From Limisphaerales bacterium (GTDB lineage Bacteria; Verrucomicrobiota; Verrucomicrobiia; Limisphaerales; BOG-1460), in the NCBI GenBank assembly GCA_003159675.1, contig PLQC01000126.1:1-59706 (forward strand): a stretch of 59,706 bases of DNA, in the 5' to 3' direction. Both the position numbers and the translations under genes were made by a program. Position 1 is the first letter of the stretch; each line of letters opens with the position of its first letter. Positions 30,320 to 40,259 of this stretch are shown here, piece by piece. A model generated the notes under the pieces. The model ran no database searches and was not told where the DNA came from. It saw only the letters and a list, made by a program, of their open reading frames with translations.

Positions 30320-31039
30320 TCAAGCCTCGCTGGTTCGGCTGCCGGCCGGGATCGTGGCCGGCTGGGCGGGTGAAAGGTGTGTCAGAGCATAGAGCATCAG
30401 GTAAGCGATGAACAAGAAAGCGGCGAAGAGCAACGGAAAGGCAATCGACGCCGGATTGTAAACCGACCCCGCCGTCCACGTCCCGACGCCGTGATACAGT
30501 CTCGTGGGATTGACCACCACGTCCCAGCTGTTAAACCGCAGGAAGCGGCCGAGGAAGATCCCGAAGCTGCCCAAGGCGGTGGCGGCAGCGATGAAAATCC
30601 AACTCGCGATGCGCCCGAACTTTCCGGCCACGAGGGATTGCATGAGGTAGAGCGACAGGAATCCTAGCACCAGACCTGTGAACGCGCACATCAAAATGGG
30701 CGCCAGGTCCACCCAGAAATGCCCGTAAAAGCGCGTCGTCAGATGGACCAGATCGGTGAAGATATAAGGGGCATTGGGGAAAAACAGCAGCCATCCCAGG
30801 ACAAATCCCGCAAGACGGAGAGGTTGATTGGCCCGATGCCTGTAATGATCGCAGGCGAGCAGCGCGAAAACGAGCGGCAGCCAGGCCAGGAATAGGTTCC
30901 AGATCAGGAACCCGTAATGGAGATCGCCGGTCCAGCAGATGCGCGCGAGGACCACCGCGACGCTGATGGCCGAGGCAAAGGCCAGAGCCAGCATCGGAGC
31001 GGCCGTTTCGCGTTTGAAAAACAGGTGCAGCACTTTCAT
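30320..31039 (-). CDS. DUF1361-like integral membrane protein
   Basis: WNLFLAWLPLVFALLACDHYR, WLLFFPNAPYIFTDLVHL; polytopic. Confidence 0.75.
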   Translation of the reverse strand: MKVLHLFFKRETAAPMLALAFASAISVAVVLARICWTGDLHYGFLIWNLFLAWLPLVFALLACDHYRHRANQPLRLAGFVLGWLLFFPNAPYIFTDLVHLTTRFYGHFWVDLAPILMCAFTGLVLGFLSLYLMQSLVAGKFGRIASWIFIAAATALGSFGIFLGRFLRFNSWDVVVNPTRLYHGVGTWTAGSVYNPASIAFPLLFAAFLFIAYLMLYALTHLSPAQPATIPAGSRTSEA

Positions 31040-31156
31040 AATGTTCGGATTAGACCTTTCAACCGGGCAATCTGCTCAATGTGGGAACCAGGTGGCTTTT
31101 CGCCTTTTTATCAGGTGTTTCGCCGAATTGTCAGCACGCCTTCGGGCTTTTATCGT

Positions 31157-31933
31157 TTAATGAGCCGCCAGCGATCCTTCCGGGGATGATTTCAAGCACT
31201 CCCCCCAATAGTTCAAAAAGAACTTTTTCTCTTTCGGCAGAAAGGAATCCGCCGTCCCCACGATGGGCCTCAAGGCGGTGGTCATTTGCAGGACAACCAA
31301 AATGAGGATGATCACCCACGTGTTGAATCCTGCGTTGGACCGCGCCTGTGAATGAGAGAAGCCGGCTTCGATGAAGCGCAGGCCGAACAGCGTAGCGATG
31401 CCCCAGAACAGCAAATGAAGCGTGCCCATCCAGTTGACCGAGGCTGTGGATTGCGAAAAGAGCCACGCCACCGGCGCAAAGCCGAGCAGCAAAAGCGTCA
31501 TCAGCATCAACAGCCCTGCAACCAATCCGAACATTTCGACCAGCCGCGCCTGCGAGCCGCTGAGGCAGGCGAAGATGTAAAGGCTCGGAAGACAAATCAG
31601 AACCGACACGAACAAACCGCCCGCGATTTTGACCGGGGCAATCCACAGTTGCGAGCCGCCGGAAAACGTGCCGACCACCACGCCATATACAAGGCTGCAG
31701 ACCAGTGCAGCCAGGAGCATCAGCGCGATGAGTCGGCCCGCCCCGGGCTGGCGCAGTTGATACATGACTCGCTGCGGCTGCCGCAGGATCGCTTCCACCA
31801 CCGTCATCAGGTTGGGAATGGGCGCGCGTTCTTCCGGAGTTTCACCCGGAGGCTTGGGCGCCGCCGGATACAGGGGCGCGACCGGAGGGATTTGTGGCGG
31901 AACTTGCGGAGGGATCGGATTGATGGAGTCCAT
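31157..31933 (-). CDS. Polytopic membrane protein with Pro-rich N-terminus
   Basis: MDSINPIPPQVPPQIPPVAPLYP... followed by several TM segments. Confidence 0.75.
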   Translation of the reverse strand: MDSINPIPPQVPPQIPPVAPLYPAAPKPPGETPEERAPIPNLMTVVEAILRQPQRVMYQLRQPGAGRLIALMLLAALVCSLVYGVVVGTFSGGSQLWIAPVKIAGGLFVSVLICLPSLYIFACLSGSQARLVEMFGLVAGLLMLMTLLLLGFAPVAWLFSQSTASVNWMGTLHLLFWGIATLFGLRFIEAGFSHSQARSNAGFNTWVIILILVVLQMTTALRPIVGTADSFLPKEKKFFLNYWGECLKSSPEGSLAAH

Positions 31934-31953
31934 GTTCGATGGGAGTTGAGGTT

Positions 31954-32670
31954 TCAGTCAAAATTCAGGAGATGCCGTGCTGCACGAAAAACAGTTTCGT
32001 AAAAATTGCCATTCAAAGCTGTCGCCCGCAGGAATTCGACCGGCAAACCCGGCGATCCAATGAACGGGCGCAAAATCCATGAGAGCTGGCTTCCCAGAAA
32101 AAGGTTCCCGGCCACCCATGCCAGCAGGACACGGCGGGCGACTCCCGCGTCGCCACTCAGGTCGCGCAGCAAATGCATCAGGCGCAGGTTTGCCGCCAGC
32201 CCGGCAAATGCGATGACTGCGACATGCGTGAGCTGAATGAAGCTGTACGCCGCGCGCGAAATGTGCATCCCGGCTGACAACGGCGGAGTGTTCCAGACCA
32301 GAAAGGCGACGAGTGGACTGAAGGAACCGAGAATGGCCGCCGCCATGGTGAAGCTCATCAGGATCGCCAGGAACGACTGGCGGAACGGGATATTCAACCC
32401 GAGCAGGGGCGCGAGCATCGCATTGAGAAGGGCGTTGCCGGCGGCGGTGAGGAGGAGGATCAAAGGAAACTTGGCCGCGACATAGGCGGCCTGCAGCGGG
32501 TCGCGCCACCAGCCCATCGCTGCACCATAGGATCCGGCCCCGACCACGATCACGCCCAGATGGAGCGCGAGCCGTTGCGCGTCCCATTGCTCGGACCACG
32601 ACCGGATCGGTCGCGACCCGCCGCGCAACAGCACACCGATGTCACCCCGGTTCAGTTTCAGGGTTTGCAT
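31954..32670 (-). CDS. Polytopic membrane protein, overlaps ispH 3' end
   Basis: MQTLKLNRGDIGVLLRGGSRPIRSWSEQW...; start internal to the listed ORF. Confidence 0.7.
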   Translation of the reverse strand: MQTLKLNRGDIGVLLRGGSRPIRSWSEQWDAQRLALHLGVIVVGAGSYGAAMGWWRDPLQAAYVAAKFPLILLLTAAGNALLNAMLAPLLGLNIPFRQSFLAILMSFTMAAAILGSFSPLVAFLVWNTPPLSAGMHISRAAYSFIQLTHVAVIAFAGLAANLRLMHLLRDLSGDAGVARRVLLAWVAGNLFLGSQLSWILRPFIGSPGLPVEFLRATALNGNFYETVFRAARHLLNFD

Positions 32671-33560
32671 GACGCTGGAAGCAGAGCCGGGCCAAATTGA
32701 GCGTGTGACCGCACCGAGGCGGCCCGACGGCAGTGATCGAGAAGCCATGCTTCCACGGCATCAATGACGGCATCGGGTGTCGATGTCCCCGCCGTTAAGC
32801 CCATCGTGGCCGCGCCGACAAACCACGCCGGGTCCAGGTCCGTTGTGGTCTGAATGTGATGCACCTGAGAGCAGTGACGGCCGCAGGTTTGGACCAGTTC
32901 GCGCGTGTTGTTGCTGTTCGCGCCGCCGATGACGACGATGACGTCGCATTGTTGCGCCAGTTCCACGGCCGCATGCTGGCGCTGTTTCGTCGGTCGGCAA
33001 ACCGTGTCGACGAACCGGACTTCGGAATCTGGAAACCGCCTTCGGATCAGGCCGACCAGATGGCGGGCTTTGTCGATCGGCTGCGTGGTCTGAGCGGCGA
33101 TGCCGAATCGGGGTCGCTTTCGGAGCTGCAACACATCTTCCTCGCCCAGGATGATGTCGAATTCACCCAGATCCTCAGTCAGCCCCCGCACCTCGACGTG
33201 ATCGCGCCGGCCGATAATGACAGGGTGGAAACCGTCGCGCACGAGTTTGGCGACGGCCTGGTGAGCCACGTGCACCAGCGGGCACGTGGCTTCCAGGACA
33301 TTCAATCCGAGCGCGCGTGTCCTCCGCAACGCGCGCTCGGATGCCCCGTGTGCCGTCACCATCACCGTGCGCGTTCTCACCCTGTCGGCGCGCTGCTCGA
33401 GGGTGATTCCCCTGGCCTCAAGGTCCGCGAGAACAGTGTCGTTATGAACCAGGTCGCCCAGGATCGTGAGCGGCTCGGATTCAGCCTGCTTCAATGCCAT
33501 CGCAATGGCATCGCGCACGCCGAAGCACATCCCCAGATGTTCGGCTCGAAGGATTCTCAT
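32658..33560 (-). CDS. ispH: 4-hydroxy-3-methylbut-2-enyl diphosphate reductase
   Basis: MRILRAEHLGMCFGVRDAIAMAL, EATCPLVHVAH, VDTVCRPTKQRQ, GGANSNNTREL. Confidence 0.94.
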   Translation of the reverse strand: MRILRAEHLGMCFGVRDAIAMALKQAESEPLTILGDLVHNDTVLADLEARGITLEQRADRVRTRTVMVTAHGASERALRRTRALGLNVLEATCPLVHVAHQAVAKLVRDGFHPVIIGRRDHVEVRGLTEDLGEFDIILGEEDVLQLRKRPRFGIAAQTTQPIDKARHLVGLIRRRFPDSEVRFVDTVCRPTKQRQHAAVELAQQCDVIVVIGGANSNNTRELVQTCGRHCSQVHHIQTTTDLDPAWFVGAATMGLTAGTSTPDAVIDAVEAWLLDHCRRAASVRSHAQFGPALLPASCKP

Positions 33561-33581
33561 GGTGCCTCCAGCCGTAAACAT

Positions 33582-33668
33582 TCAGCCGACCACCAGCGCG
33601 AGCGCCCCATTGAACGCGACCCGGCGCGATTCCCAATAACGAAGGCTATCCGTGATTATTTCTTTCAT
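33582..33668 (-). pseudogene. Truncated 28-aa relic of a small membrane protein
   Basis: MKEIITDSLRYWESRRVAFNGALALVVG*: an RYWExRR-xxxN-xxLALVV N-terminus cut off inside its first TM; too short for the ORF track. Confidence 0.5.
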
Positions 33669-33706
33669 GCTTTGTTCCCGATTGAATTGTTCGACATTCA
33701 CTATTC

Positions 33707-33723
33707 ACTTTGCACTACAAAGT
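33707..33723. promoter_or_regulatory. Operator-like palindrome ACTTTG-CACTA-CAAAGT
   Basis: 6-bp perfect arms, 5-nt spacer; 16/17 identical to the site at 34688-34704. Confidence 0.65.
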
Positions 33724-33760
33724 AAAAGACCATGAAGATTCGGGTGTGTTCAAAGAAAGT

Positions 33761-34069
33761 TCATGTAGCCCGGTTTTGGCGGACGATTTGTTCCAGCAGG
33801 TTGACGTATTCCGAGAAGGATTTTCGGCCCCTGACGGTGAGGGAACAGGTCGTGAGCGGGCGGCGGTTCTGGTAGGATTTCGTCACGGAGACGTAGCCGG
33901 CCTCCTGCAGTGTGCGGATGTGTGTCGTGAGGTTTCCGTCGGTCATTCCGAGCGTGTCGCGCAACTCGGTGAACGACAGTTCCGGCGAGGCGGCGAGCAT
34001 GGACATGATGGCCAGCCGCCCTTTCTCGTGGATCACACGGTCGAGCTGGAGGAACGGTTCTGGGTTCAC
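33761..34069 (-). CDS. Winged-helix transcriptional regulator (MarR/ArsR-like fold)
   Basis: VNPEPFLQLDRVIHEKGRLAIMSMLAASPELSFTELRDTLGMTDGNLTTHIRTLQEAGYVSVTKSYQNRRPLTTCSLTVRGRKSFSEYV; GTG start overlapping upstream TGA (GTGA). Confidence 0.87.
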   Translation of the reverse strand: MNPEPFLQLDRVIHEKGRLAIMSMLAASPELSFTELRDTLGMTDGNLTTHIRTLQEAGYVSVTKSYQNRRPLTTCSLTVRGRKSFSEYVNLLEQIVRQNRAT

Positions 34070-34680
34070 GCGGCGGAATTCCTTCTTGCAGTCAGACGCA
34101 AATACGCGCCGCAGGCCAGGTGCAGCACGCCGAAGAAAAAGCCCATGAGCCAATGCGCGCTGACCACGACCTTCAGCGGGACAATTGCCAGGAACATCAA
34201 GCTGGTGCAGGCCAGTCCGACGAACACCCACCCGAACAACTTCATGCCGCGAGGGATGAAAAATCCAGCCGCATGCAGGGCGCATCCGTAGAACAGCAGC
34301 CAGGTGAAAGTCAAAATAACCGGATTGGCGAGGCCGACCCAGGCCAACGTCAGCCCCAGGCACATTCCCGCCAGGAGCGGCGGCAACAGCGCGTGGGCCA
34401 CGCGGCGGGTGGGCGGCGACCAGAACGATTCATGGTCCTTGAATGCCTGTCGCCGCGCGATGAGAAACGCGCCGGCGACGGCCACCGCCGCCGTGCACAG
34501 CCACAGCCCGGCGAACGCCCCCATGGATTCAAGATGCAACTCCAGCCCGATGGCGGCCGCGGCGACTCCAAGCGTCCCGGTGGAAAGCATGACGGGAGCA
34601 AGCTCCCGGCGGTAGAGCGCGGAACGTTCCATCAAGGTGCGGATGACCTGGAGATGTTCGGAGACCTGATTCGTTTCCAT
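34066..34680 (-). CDS. Integral membrane protein, first gene of a regulator operon
   Basis: METNQVSEHLQVIRTLMERSALYRRELAPVMLSTGTLGV...; about six TM segments. Confidence 0.8.
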   Translation of the reverse strand: METNQVSEHLQVIRTLMERSALYRRELAPVMLSTGTLGVAAAAIGLELHLESMGAFAGLWLCTAAVAVAGAFLIARRQAFKDHESFWSPPTRRVAHALLPPLLAGMCLGLTLAWVGLANPVILTFTWLLFYGCALHAAGFFIPRGMKLFGWVFVGLACTSLMFLAIVPLKVVVSAHWLMGFFFGVLHLACGAYLRLTARRNSAA

Positions 34681-34687
34681 GACATAC

Positions 34688-34704
34688 ACTTTGCATTACA
34701 AAGT
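34688..34704. promoter_or_regulatory. Operator-like palindrome ACTTTG-CATTA-CAAAGT
   Basis: Lies 8 nt upstream of the membrane-protein ATG; partner of 33707-33723. Confidence 0.7.
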
Positions 34705-34872
34705 ATTAATTGGCAAGTCCAAAACCAGGAACCGGCCGCTGAACAGGAACAGCCAATCGAGCGCGAAGATTCATTCTGTAATTGCCCCGCAGAAAAGTCG
34801 TGTCAATCCATTCTGGCCGGGTACTTTGAGCGCGTGATTTCCTGGAGATGAGATCCAGACGAAAGGAAAACC

Positions 34873-35178
34873 ATGCTGGTCGTTCATGTGCATATTCGTG
34901 TGAAGCCGGAATTCGTGGATCAATTCAAACAGGCGACGGTCGAGAATGCCCGCCAGAGTGTGAAGGAGCCGGGCATCGCGCGGTTCGACGTCCTGCAGCA
35001 GCAGCAGGATCCGACGCGATTCGTCCTGGTGGAGGCGTATCGTACGCCCGAGGCTCCCGCCGTGCACAAGGAAACCCGGCATTATCAAGTGTGGCGGGAC
35101 GCCGTCGCGCCCTGGATGGCTGAACCGCGTTCGAGCGTGAAATTCCTGAACCATTTTCCCGAGGACCCGGACTGGTGA
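34873..35178 (+). CDS. Antibiotic-biosynthesis-monooxygenase (ABM) domain protein, LsrG/quinol-monooxygenase-like
   Basis: [76 protein letters not shown]. Confidence 0.88.
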   Translation: MLVVHVHIRVKPEFVDQFKQATVENARQSVKEPGIARFDVLQQQQDPTRFVLVEAYRTPEAPAVHKETRHYQVWRDAVAPWMAEPRSSVKFLNHFPEDPDW

Positions 35179-35263
35179 GAGGCCGCGCCTCCATAATCGT
35201 GGCCGGCTTTCCGGAACACGCCTTGGACGCCGGAAAATCGCCGGGAAAGACGGCCCTGTTTCC

Positions 35264-36445
35264 ATGAACGGGGCAACCATCATGACAGGACTGCATTTCG
35301 AATTTGCCACGGCGTCACGCATCTTCTTCGGGGCCGGCAGGCTGAAGGAAGCGGGCGGGATCGCCGGCAAGCTGGGCCGGCGCGCGCTGGTGGTGACAGG
35401 CCGGCGGGTGGAGCGCGCGGAACGGTTGCTCGGCATCCTGCGCGAGCACGGGCTGAATGCCGTCACCTATCCGGTTCCCGGCGAGCCGGAGATTGAGACC
35501 GTGCGGGCCGGCGTCGCTCGGGCGAAAAGCGAGGGGTGCGATTTTGTCATCGGCATCGGCGGCGGCAGTGCCCTGGATGCCGGCAAAGCCGTCGCCGCGA
35601 TGCTCGCCAACGACGGGGACTTGTTCGACTACCTCGAGGTCGTCGGGAAAGGCAGGGCGCTGGCAAAGCCCTCGGCGCCGTGCATCGCGATTCCGACGAC
35701 GGCAGGCACGGGCTCCGAGGTGACACGAAATTCCGTGCTGGCATCGCCCGAACACCGCCTCAAAGTCAGCCTGCGCAGTCCTTACCTGCTGCCGGCGGTG
35801 GCGTTGGTGGATCCGGAGTTGACGTATGAGTTGTCGCCGGAGATCACGGCGAGCACCGGTCTGGACGCGCTCACGCAACTCATCGAGCCGTTTGTCTGCT
35901 CGCGGGCGAATCCGGTGACGGACGCGCTTTGCCGCGAGGGCATGCCCCGCGCCGCGAGATCGTTGCCGAAGGCCTTCTCGAATGGAGGCGATCGGGGTGC
36001 GCGCCAGGACATGGCGGTCGCAAGTCTTTTCGGCGGGCTCGCGCTGGCCAATGCCGGGTTGGGGGCGGTCCACGGTCTTGCCGGGCCGATGGGCGGGATG
36101 TTTCCGGCGCCGCACGGCGCTCTGTGCGCGGCGCTGTTGCCGCACGTCATGGAAACCAACCTGCGCGCCTTGCGCGAGCGGCAGCCCGGCAACGAAGCCA
36201 TTTCCCGATACGACGAAGTCGCGCGCCTGCTCACCGGGAAGGCCGGCGCGGTTGCGGACGATGGAGTCGAGTGGGTGGGCCGGTTGGTTGCCGATTTAAG
36301 AATCCCACGACTCGGCACCTATGGCATCCGCCGCGAGGCCATGAACGAGATCGTTGGGAAAGCTGCGACAGCAAGCAGCATGAAGGCAAATCCGGTCACG
36401 CTCACGCCGGAGGAACTGACGCAAATTCTGGAACGGGCGCTTTAA
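35264..36445 (+). CDS. Iron-containing alcohol dehydrogenase
   Basis: FGAGRLKEAGGIAGKLGRRALVVTG, GIGGGSALDAGKAVAAM, PTTAGTGSEVTRNSVL. Confidence 0.92.
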   Translation: MNGATIMTGLHFEFATASRIFFGAGRLKEAGGIAGKLGRRALVVTGRRVERAERLLGILREHGLNAVTYPVPGEPEIETVRAGVARAKSEGCDFVIGIGGGSALDAGKAVAAMLANDGDLFDYLEVVGKGRALAKPSAPCIAIPTTAGTGSEVTRNSVLASPEHRLKVSLRSPYLLPAVALVDPELTYELSPEITASTGLDALTQLIEPFVCSRANPVTDALCREGMPRAARSLPKAFSNGGDRGARQDMAVASLFGGLALANAGLGAVHGLAGPMGGMFPAPHGALCAALLPHVMETNLRALRERQPGNEAISRYDEVARLLTGKAGAVADDGVEWVGRLVADLRIPRLGTYGIRREAMNEIVGKAATASSMKANPVTLTPEELTQILERAL

Positions 36446-36475
36446 CAACTCGTAAACACGCCCTCACCTCGGCTG

Positions 36476-38239
36476 CTACGATTTGACACGCGCCCGCTTC
36501 CGCTTCAGCTCCTGCAACAGTTTCGGCAGCGGCAGGGTGTTGATCACGTCCTCCTTCGTCAGCCAGCCTTTGCGGGCGATGCCGGCGCCCAGGCGCAGGA
36601 AGCCGGCGTGCTCGAAGCGGTGGGCATCGCAGTTGATGACGCATTTGACGCCCTTGCTCCGGGCATAAGGCCACTGGCGCCAGTCCATGTCGAACCGCAT
36701 CGGGCTGGCGTTGAGTTCAATCCAGGTGCCGGTTTCGGCGCAGGCGTCGATGACCGCGCGCTGGTCCACCTTGTAAGGTTCCCGTTCGAGCAGGAGCCGG
36801 CCCGTGAGATGGCCCAGCATGTGGACCCACGGGTTTTCAGCCGCGCGGATGAGCCGCTTCGTCGTTTCCGCCTCGCTTTCGGCGAGACGCTGATGGGCGC
36901 TGGCCACGACCACATCCAGTTCCGCCAGCAAATCGTCGGGAAAATCCAGTTTGCCTTCCTTCAGAATGTCCACTTCGGAGCCGGTGAACAGACGAAACCG
37001 GGCCCCTTCATCCGCGAGACGCCGGTTGAGATCCCGAATCTCCTGGATTTGTTTCCGCACGCGGGCCGCGTCGAGCCCGTTTGCCTGGAACGAGGATTTC
37101 GAGTGGTCGGTGATCGCCCAGTAGGAAAGGCCGAGTTCGACCATGGACGCCGCGATTTGCTCGAGCGTCTGGTGGCCGTCGCTCCAGGTCGAGTGGTTGT
37201 GGAGCGAACCCTTCAAATCGCTCCATTGCACCAGCCGCGGCAGCGGCTCTTTCTCCGCCAGCACGATCTCGCCCATGTCCTCGCGCATCTCGGGAGGGAT
37301 GTCGTGCAGCCCGAGTTCGCGGAAGATGTCCTCCTCGGTCCGGCACGGCACCAGCAACTTCGGGTCTCGCGTCTCCTCTTTCGAGCGGAACAAGCCGTAT
37401 TCATTCAGTCTCAGGCCGCGATCGATGGCGCGCTGGCGCAGGACGATGTTGTGTTCCTTGCTCCCGGTGAAGTACATCAACGCGAACGGAAATTCGCGGT
37501 CGCTGACGACGCGCAGATCGGATTGGATCCCGCCCTCCAGGAGCACGCTGGCTTTGGTCTGCCCCTTGGCGAGGACGTTGAGGACGCCGGGCTGGGTCGT
37601 GAAGTAGTCGATGATGCCGGCCGGATTCCTGGCCGAGACCAGGAGGTCGATGTCTCCGATGATCTCCCGGTGCCGGCGCAGGCTGCCGGCGGCGCTGCAG
37701 CGGATCACGTCCGGATGCAGGCGCAGGTTGTCCAGTAGCGGCTCGGCGGTCCGCAGCGCGTCATCGAGCAGATGTTTCGACGCATAGAGACGCCGGCGTT
37801 GGATGCCTTCCAGGAGGTTCGCCTGGGTCTTGGCGCCGAAGCCGCGGAGGGCGGCGACCTTGTCTTCCTTGCAGGCGAGCTCGAGCTGTTCGACGCTCTG
37901 GATCCCCAATTCGTCGTGCAACGCCTTGATCTTTTTGGGACCGAGCCCGGGGATGTCCAGCATCTCCAACAAACCCGGCGGCACGGAAGCTTTCAGCTCC
38001 TCGTAATAGGCCAGTTTGCCGGTCTGGACCAGCTCGGTGATTTTCTTCTGCAACGCTTCGCCGATACCCTTGATTTCGCCCAGCCGGTTTTCGGCGACGA
38101 GCCGGCCGAGGGATTCGTTGGAGGTTTCGAGGGAGCGCGCCGCGTTGAGATAGGCGCGGGTTTTGAACGGGTTTTCCCCTTTCAACTCAAGCAATGTACC
38201 AATGCTGACCAGGATTTCGGCCACTTGCTCTTTGTCCAT
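36476..38239 (-). CDS. polX: PolX-type DNA polymerase/3'-5' exonuclease with PHP domain
   Basis: HhH repeats (DIPGLGPKKIKALHDELGI), NT core GSLRRHREIIGDIDLLVSA, C-terminal PHP (LHNHSTWSDGHQTLEQI). Confidence 0.92.
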   Translation of the reverse strand: MDKEQVAEILVSIGTLLELKGENPFKTRAYLNAARSLETSNESLGRLVAENRLGEIKGIGEALQKKITELVQTGKLAYYEELKASVPPGLLEMLDIPGLGPKKIKALHDELGIQSVEQLELACKEDKVAALRGFGAKTQANLLEGIQRRRLYASKHLLDDALRTAEPLLDNLRLHPDVIRCSAAGSLRRHREIIGDIDLLVSARNPAGIIDYFTTQPGVLNVLAKGQTKASVLLEGGIQSDLRVVSDREFPFALMYFTGSKEHNIVLRQRAIDRGLRLNEYGLFRSKEETRDPKLLVPCRTEEDIFRELGLHDIPPEMREDMGEIVLAEKEPLPRLVQWSDLKGSLHNHSTWSDGHQTLEQIAASMVELGLSYWAITDHSKSSFQANGLDAARVRKQIQEIRDLNRRLADEGARFRLFTGSEVDILKEGKLDFPDDLLAELDVVVASAHQRLAESEAETTKRLIRAAENPWVHMLGHLTGRLLLEREPYKVDQRAVIDACAETGTWIELNASPMRFDMDWRQWPYARSKGVKCVINCDAHRFEHAGFLRLGAGIARKGWLTKEDVINTLPLPKLLQELKRKRARVKS

Positions 38240-38484
38240 GCCCGGAAGTATAGGCCGGGGCGGACCCGGTCAAAAGCCAAAGTCGCTGAGGCACAAGCCC
38301 CCATTTTCCGCCCACTGTCCCGAACCCAGTCGATCCGCAGCGCCGGGAAGCAGGGTTTGGAATTGTTCCGCAAGGCGCGGTTGAACAACAAGTCGTGCGA
38401 GGCGGTCAAAACGGATCCTGAAAACGGGTCAGGGCCGACCCGTTCACGGAGAAAGTATTTCCGCACGTTGTCTAACGGTCGAAT

Positions 38485-38519
38485 TAAAAAGCCGAACCAG
38501 ACGACCGGCCCGGCTTTTT
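38485..38519 (-). terminator. Bidirectional-type rho-independent terminator after the PEP-CTERM gene
   Basis: AAAAAGCCG ... CGGCTTTTTT. Confidence 0.7.
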
Positions 38520-38550
38520 TAGCAAGTACCCCCCAATCAAAAAGGCGAAG

Positions 38551-39156
38551 TCAACCCTGCTTCCGCCGGAGCAGGCGACGAAGACCAACCAATCCGCCCA
38601 ATATCACCAAGCTAAACGATGCCGGTTCAGGAACGTCGCTAATACCATTATACACATTGAACCCCGCACCATTGGGAATCCAGGTAAATGCGCCGTTAAC
38701 CTCCAGAATCCCGCCGCCGTCATTTGGGAACAAAACAGCAGGGATGCCCTTGTCGGCCAGATCACCGTCCATGTCATCGGAATAAAAAAACATCCGGTCA
38801 GCGGTTTGGCCTGCTATGTCACCATTGGAGTCCGTGAACCGAAGCACGTCGCTTATATGTCCGCCGACGCCGATGACATCGTCATAGATCCGGACGTCGC
38901 CGTTGGCCACCAACCCCGCAGCATTCACGGTATACATGAGCGTCCTGGTGCCTGTGGTGGGATCTACTGCTGTAATGCCTCCGTGACCAGCCCACCCGCC
39001 TCCGTTCAGATCCATCAACCCATTGGCGTTTTCATCAAAGTTGAAAATGAAGGAACTAGGCCCCACCTCCATTCCTGCCTGTTGCGCCTGTGCCTCAAGC
39101 GCCGCAATCCCGCACAGCATCGCCGCTATTAAACCAATTCGTTGATATACTTTCAT
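38551..39156 (-). CDS. PEP-CTERM sorting-domain secreted protein
   Basis: Signal peptide; C-terminus DVPEPASFSLVILGGLVGLRRLLRRKQG. Confidence 0.88.
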   Translation of the reverse strand: MKVYQRIGLIAAMLCGIAALEAQAQQAGMEVGPSSFIFNFDENANGLMDLNGGGWAGHGGITAVDPTTGTRTLMYTVNAAGLVANGDVRIYDDVIGVGGHISDVLRFTDSNGDIAGQTADRMFFYSDDMDGDLADKGIPAVLFPNDGGGILEVNGAFTWIPNGAGFNVYNGISDVPEPASFSLVILGGLVGLRRLLRRKQG

Positions 39157-39377
39157 ATGTTGCCTTTCTGTTTTCTTTTCTGATTCTCGCCGTCCGTTCG
39201 GGGCTCATTTGCCTTTTCAAACTCCGGCACGCGAGCTACCACTCGTTTCCGCCTCCGTGAGACGCGGGCCGCTCAGTTTCGGGTCATTTCAAAAAGTATT
39301 ATTGCGCTTTCAGAAAACTTGAAAAGTCGGCTGCTCGGCTGACAGCAACGCTTTTGAGTGAACCCTGCTTTCTGAAG

Positions 39378-39791
39378 TCAATTGGGCTGCAGAGGGCAAC
39401 GTCCGGCGGCCCGGTGGGCGCAGATGGGAGGCAGCCCACTTTCAGGAGCGAATGTCAGCGCAATAAATTCATTTGTGACGCGCAGGACCAGTTTCACCCG
39501 GTCGGTCACGGCGAGCTTGTGATGCAAGCGCTCGCAATACGTATGAACGGTGTGCGGCGAAACGCTGAGGTTCGCGGCGATGGTGAATTCAGTGTGATCG
39601 TCGAAAACCCCGCGCACGATCTGAAGCTCCCGGCCCGAAAGCTTCAGGCTGCGAGCAATTTCTCCCCATGCCTGTTCGGAGAACATCGCAGATCCTAAAG
39701 GACACAGCACCTTGTCAATTGCCGGCGAGTTGGTCGTGGCAAGGGGACAAGCGATGAGTTTGCTCATGGCCGGGGTCTTTTTACTTGCCAT
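39378..39791 (-). CDS. LuxR-type HTH regulator
   Basis: LSGRELQIVRGVFDDHTEFTIAANLSVSPHTVHTYCERLHHKLAVTDRVKLVLRV. Confidence 0.82.
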   Translation of the reverse strand: MASKKTPAMSKLIACPLATTNSPAIDKVLCPLGSAMFSEQAWGEIARSLKLSGRELQIVRGVFDDHTEFTIAANLSVSPHTVHTYCERLHHKLAVTDRVKLVLRVTNEFIALTFAPESGLPPICAHRAAGRCPLQPN

Positions 39792-40259
39792 AGTTCACCT
39801 GCCTTGCGTGCACTTCCGGGATTTGAAACGCCGCAACAGAGCCGCGAATTTCCAGTGAAATCAGCTGGATATGAACGGGATGGTTTCGCAAAGGACTTGG
39901 CAATGGGCTTGCCTGTTGAAGTACAAATCTTCCTCCTGAGGGGGGCCGAGGCAAAACCGTTTTATCTCCGCTCCGAGTTGCCAAGAACCTCGCTTTGTGC
40001 TTTCTGCACATGCCCGCGACATGCCCGAAAGCCGAGCTTACTTTCAGATTTTAACGAGACTTTGCCGAACAGACGAATCGTAAAGATTGGTTGTTACGGC
40101 GCAAGTTCTTTTCGGGGCATGGTTGCTGCGTGTTTCACCGAAGAGCATTTCAAAAACTCCGTCAATTCGCAGGAGGTTATTAACGACTTGTGCTACTTCG
40201 TTGTTTCTTGATATTTGCGGCGATCGGAAGTTTGCTCTTGCAGGTGCGAAATTGAGTTC

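Noticed and set aside
40030-40259. Possible TPP riboswitch before thiD
   Set aside because: No CTGAGA-type conserved core or matching stems recognised.
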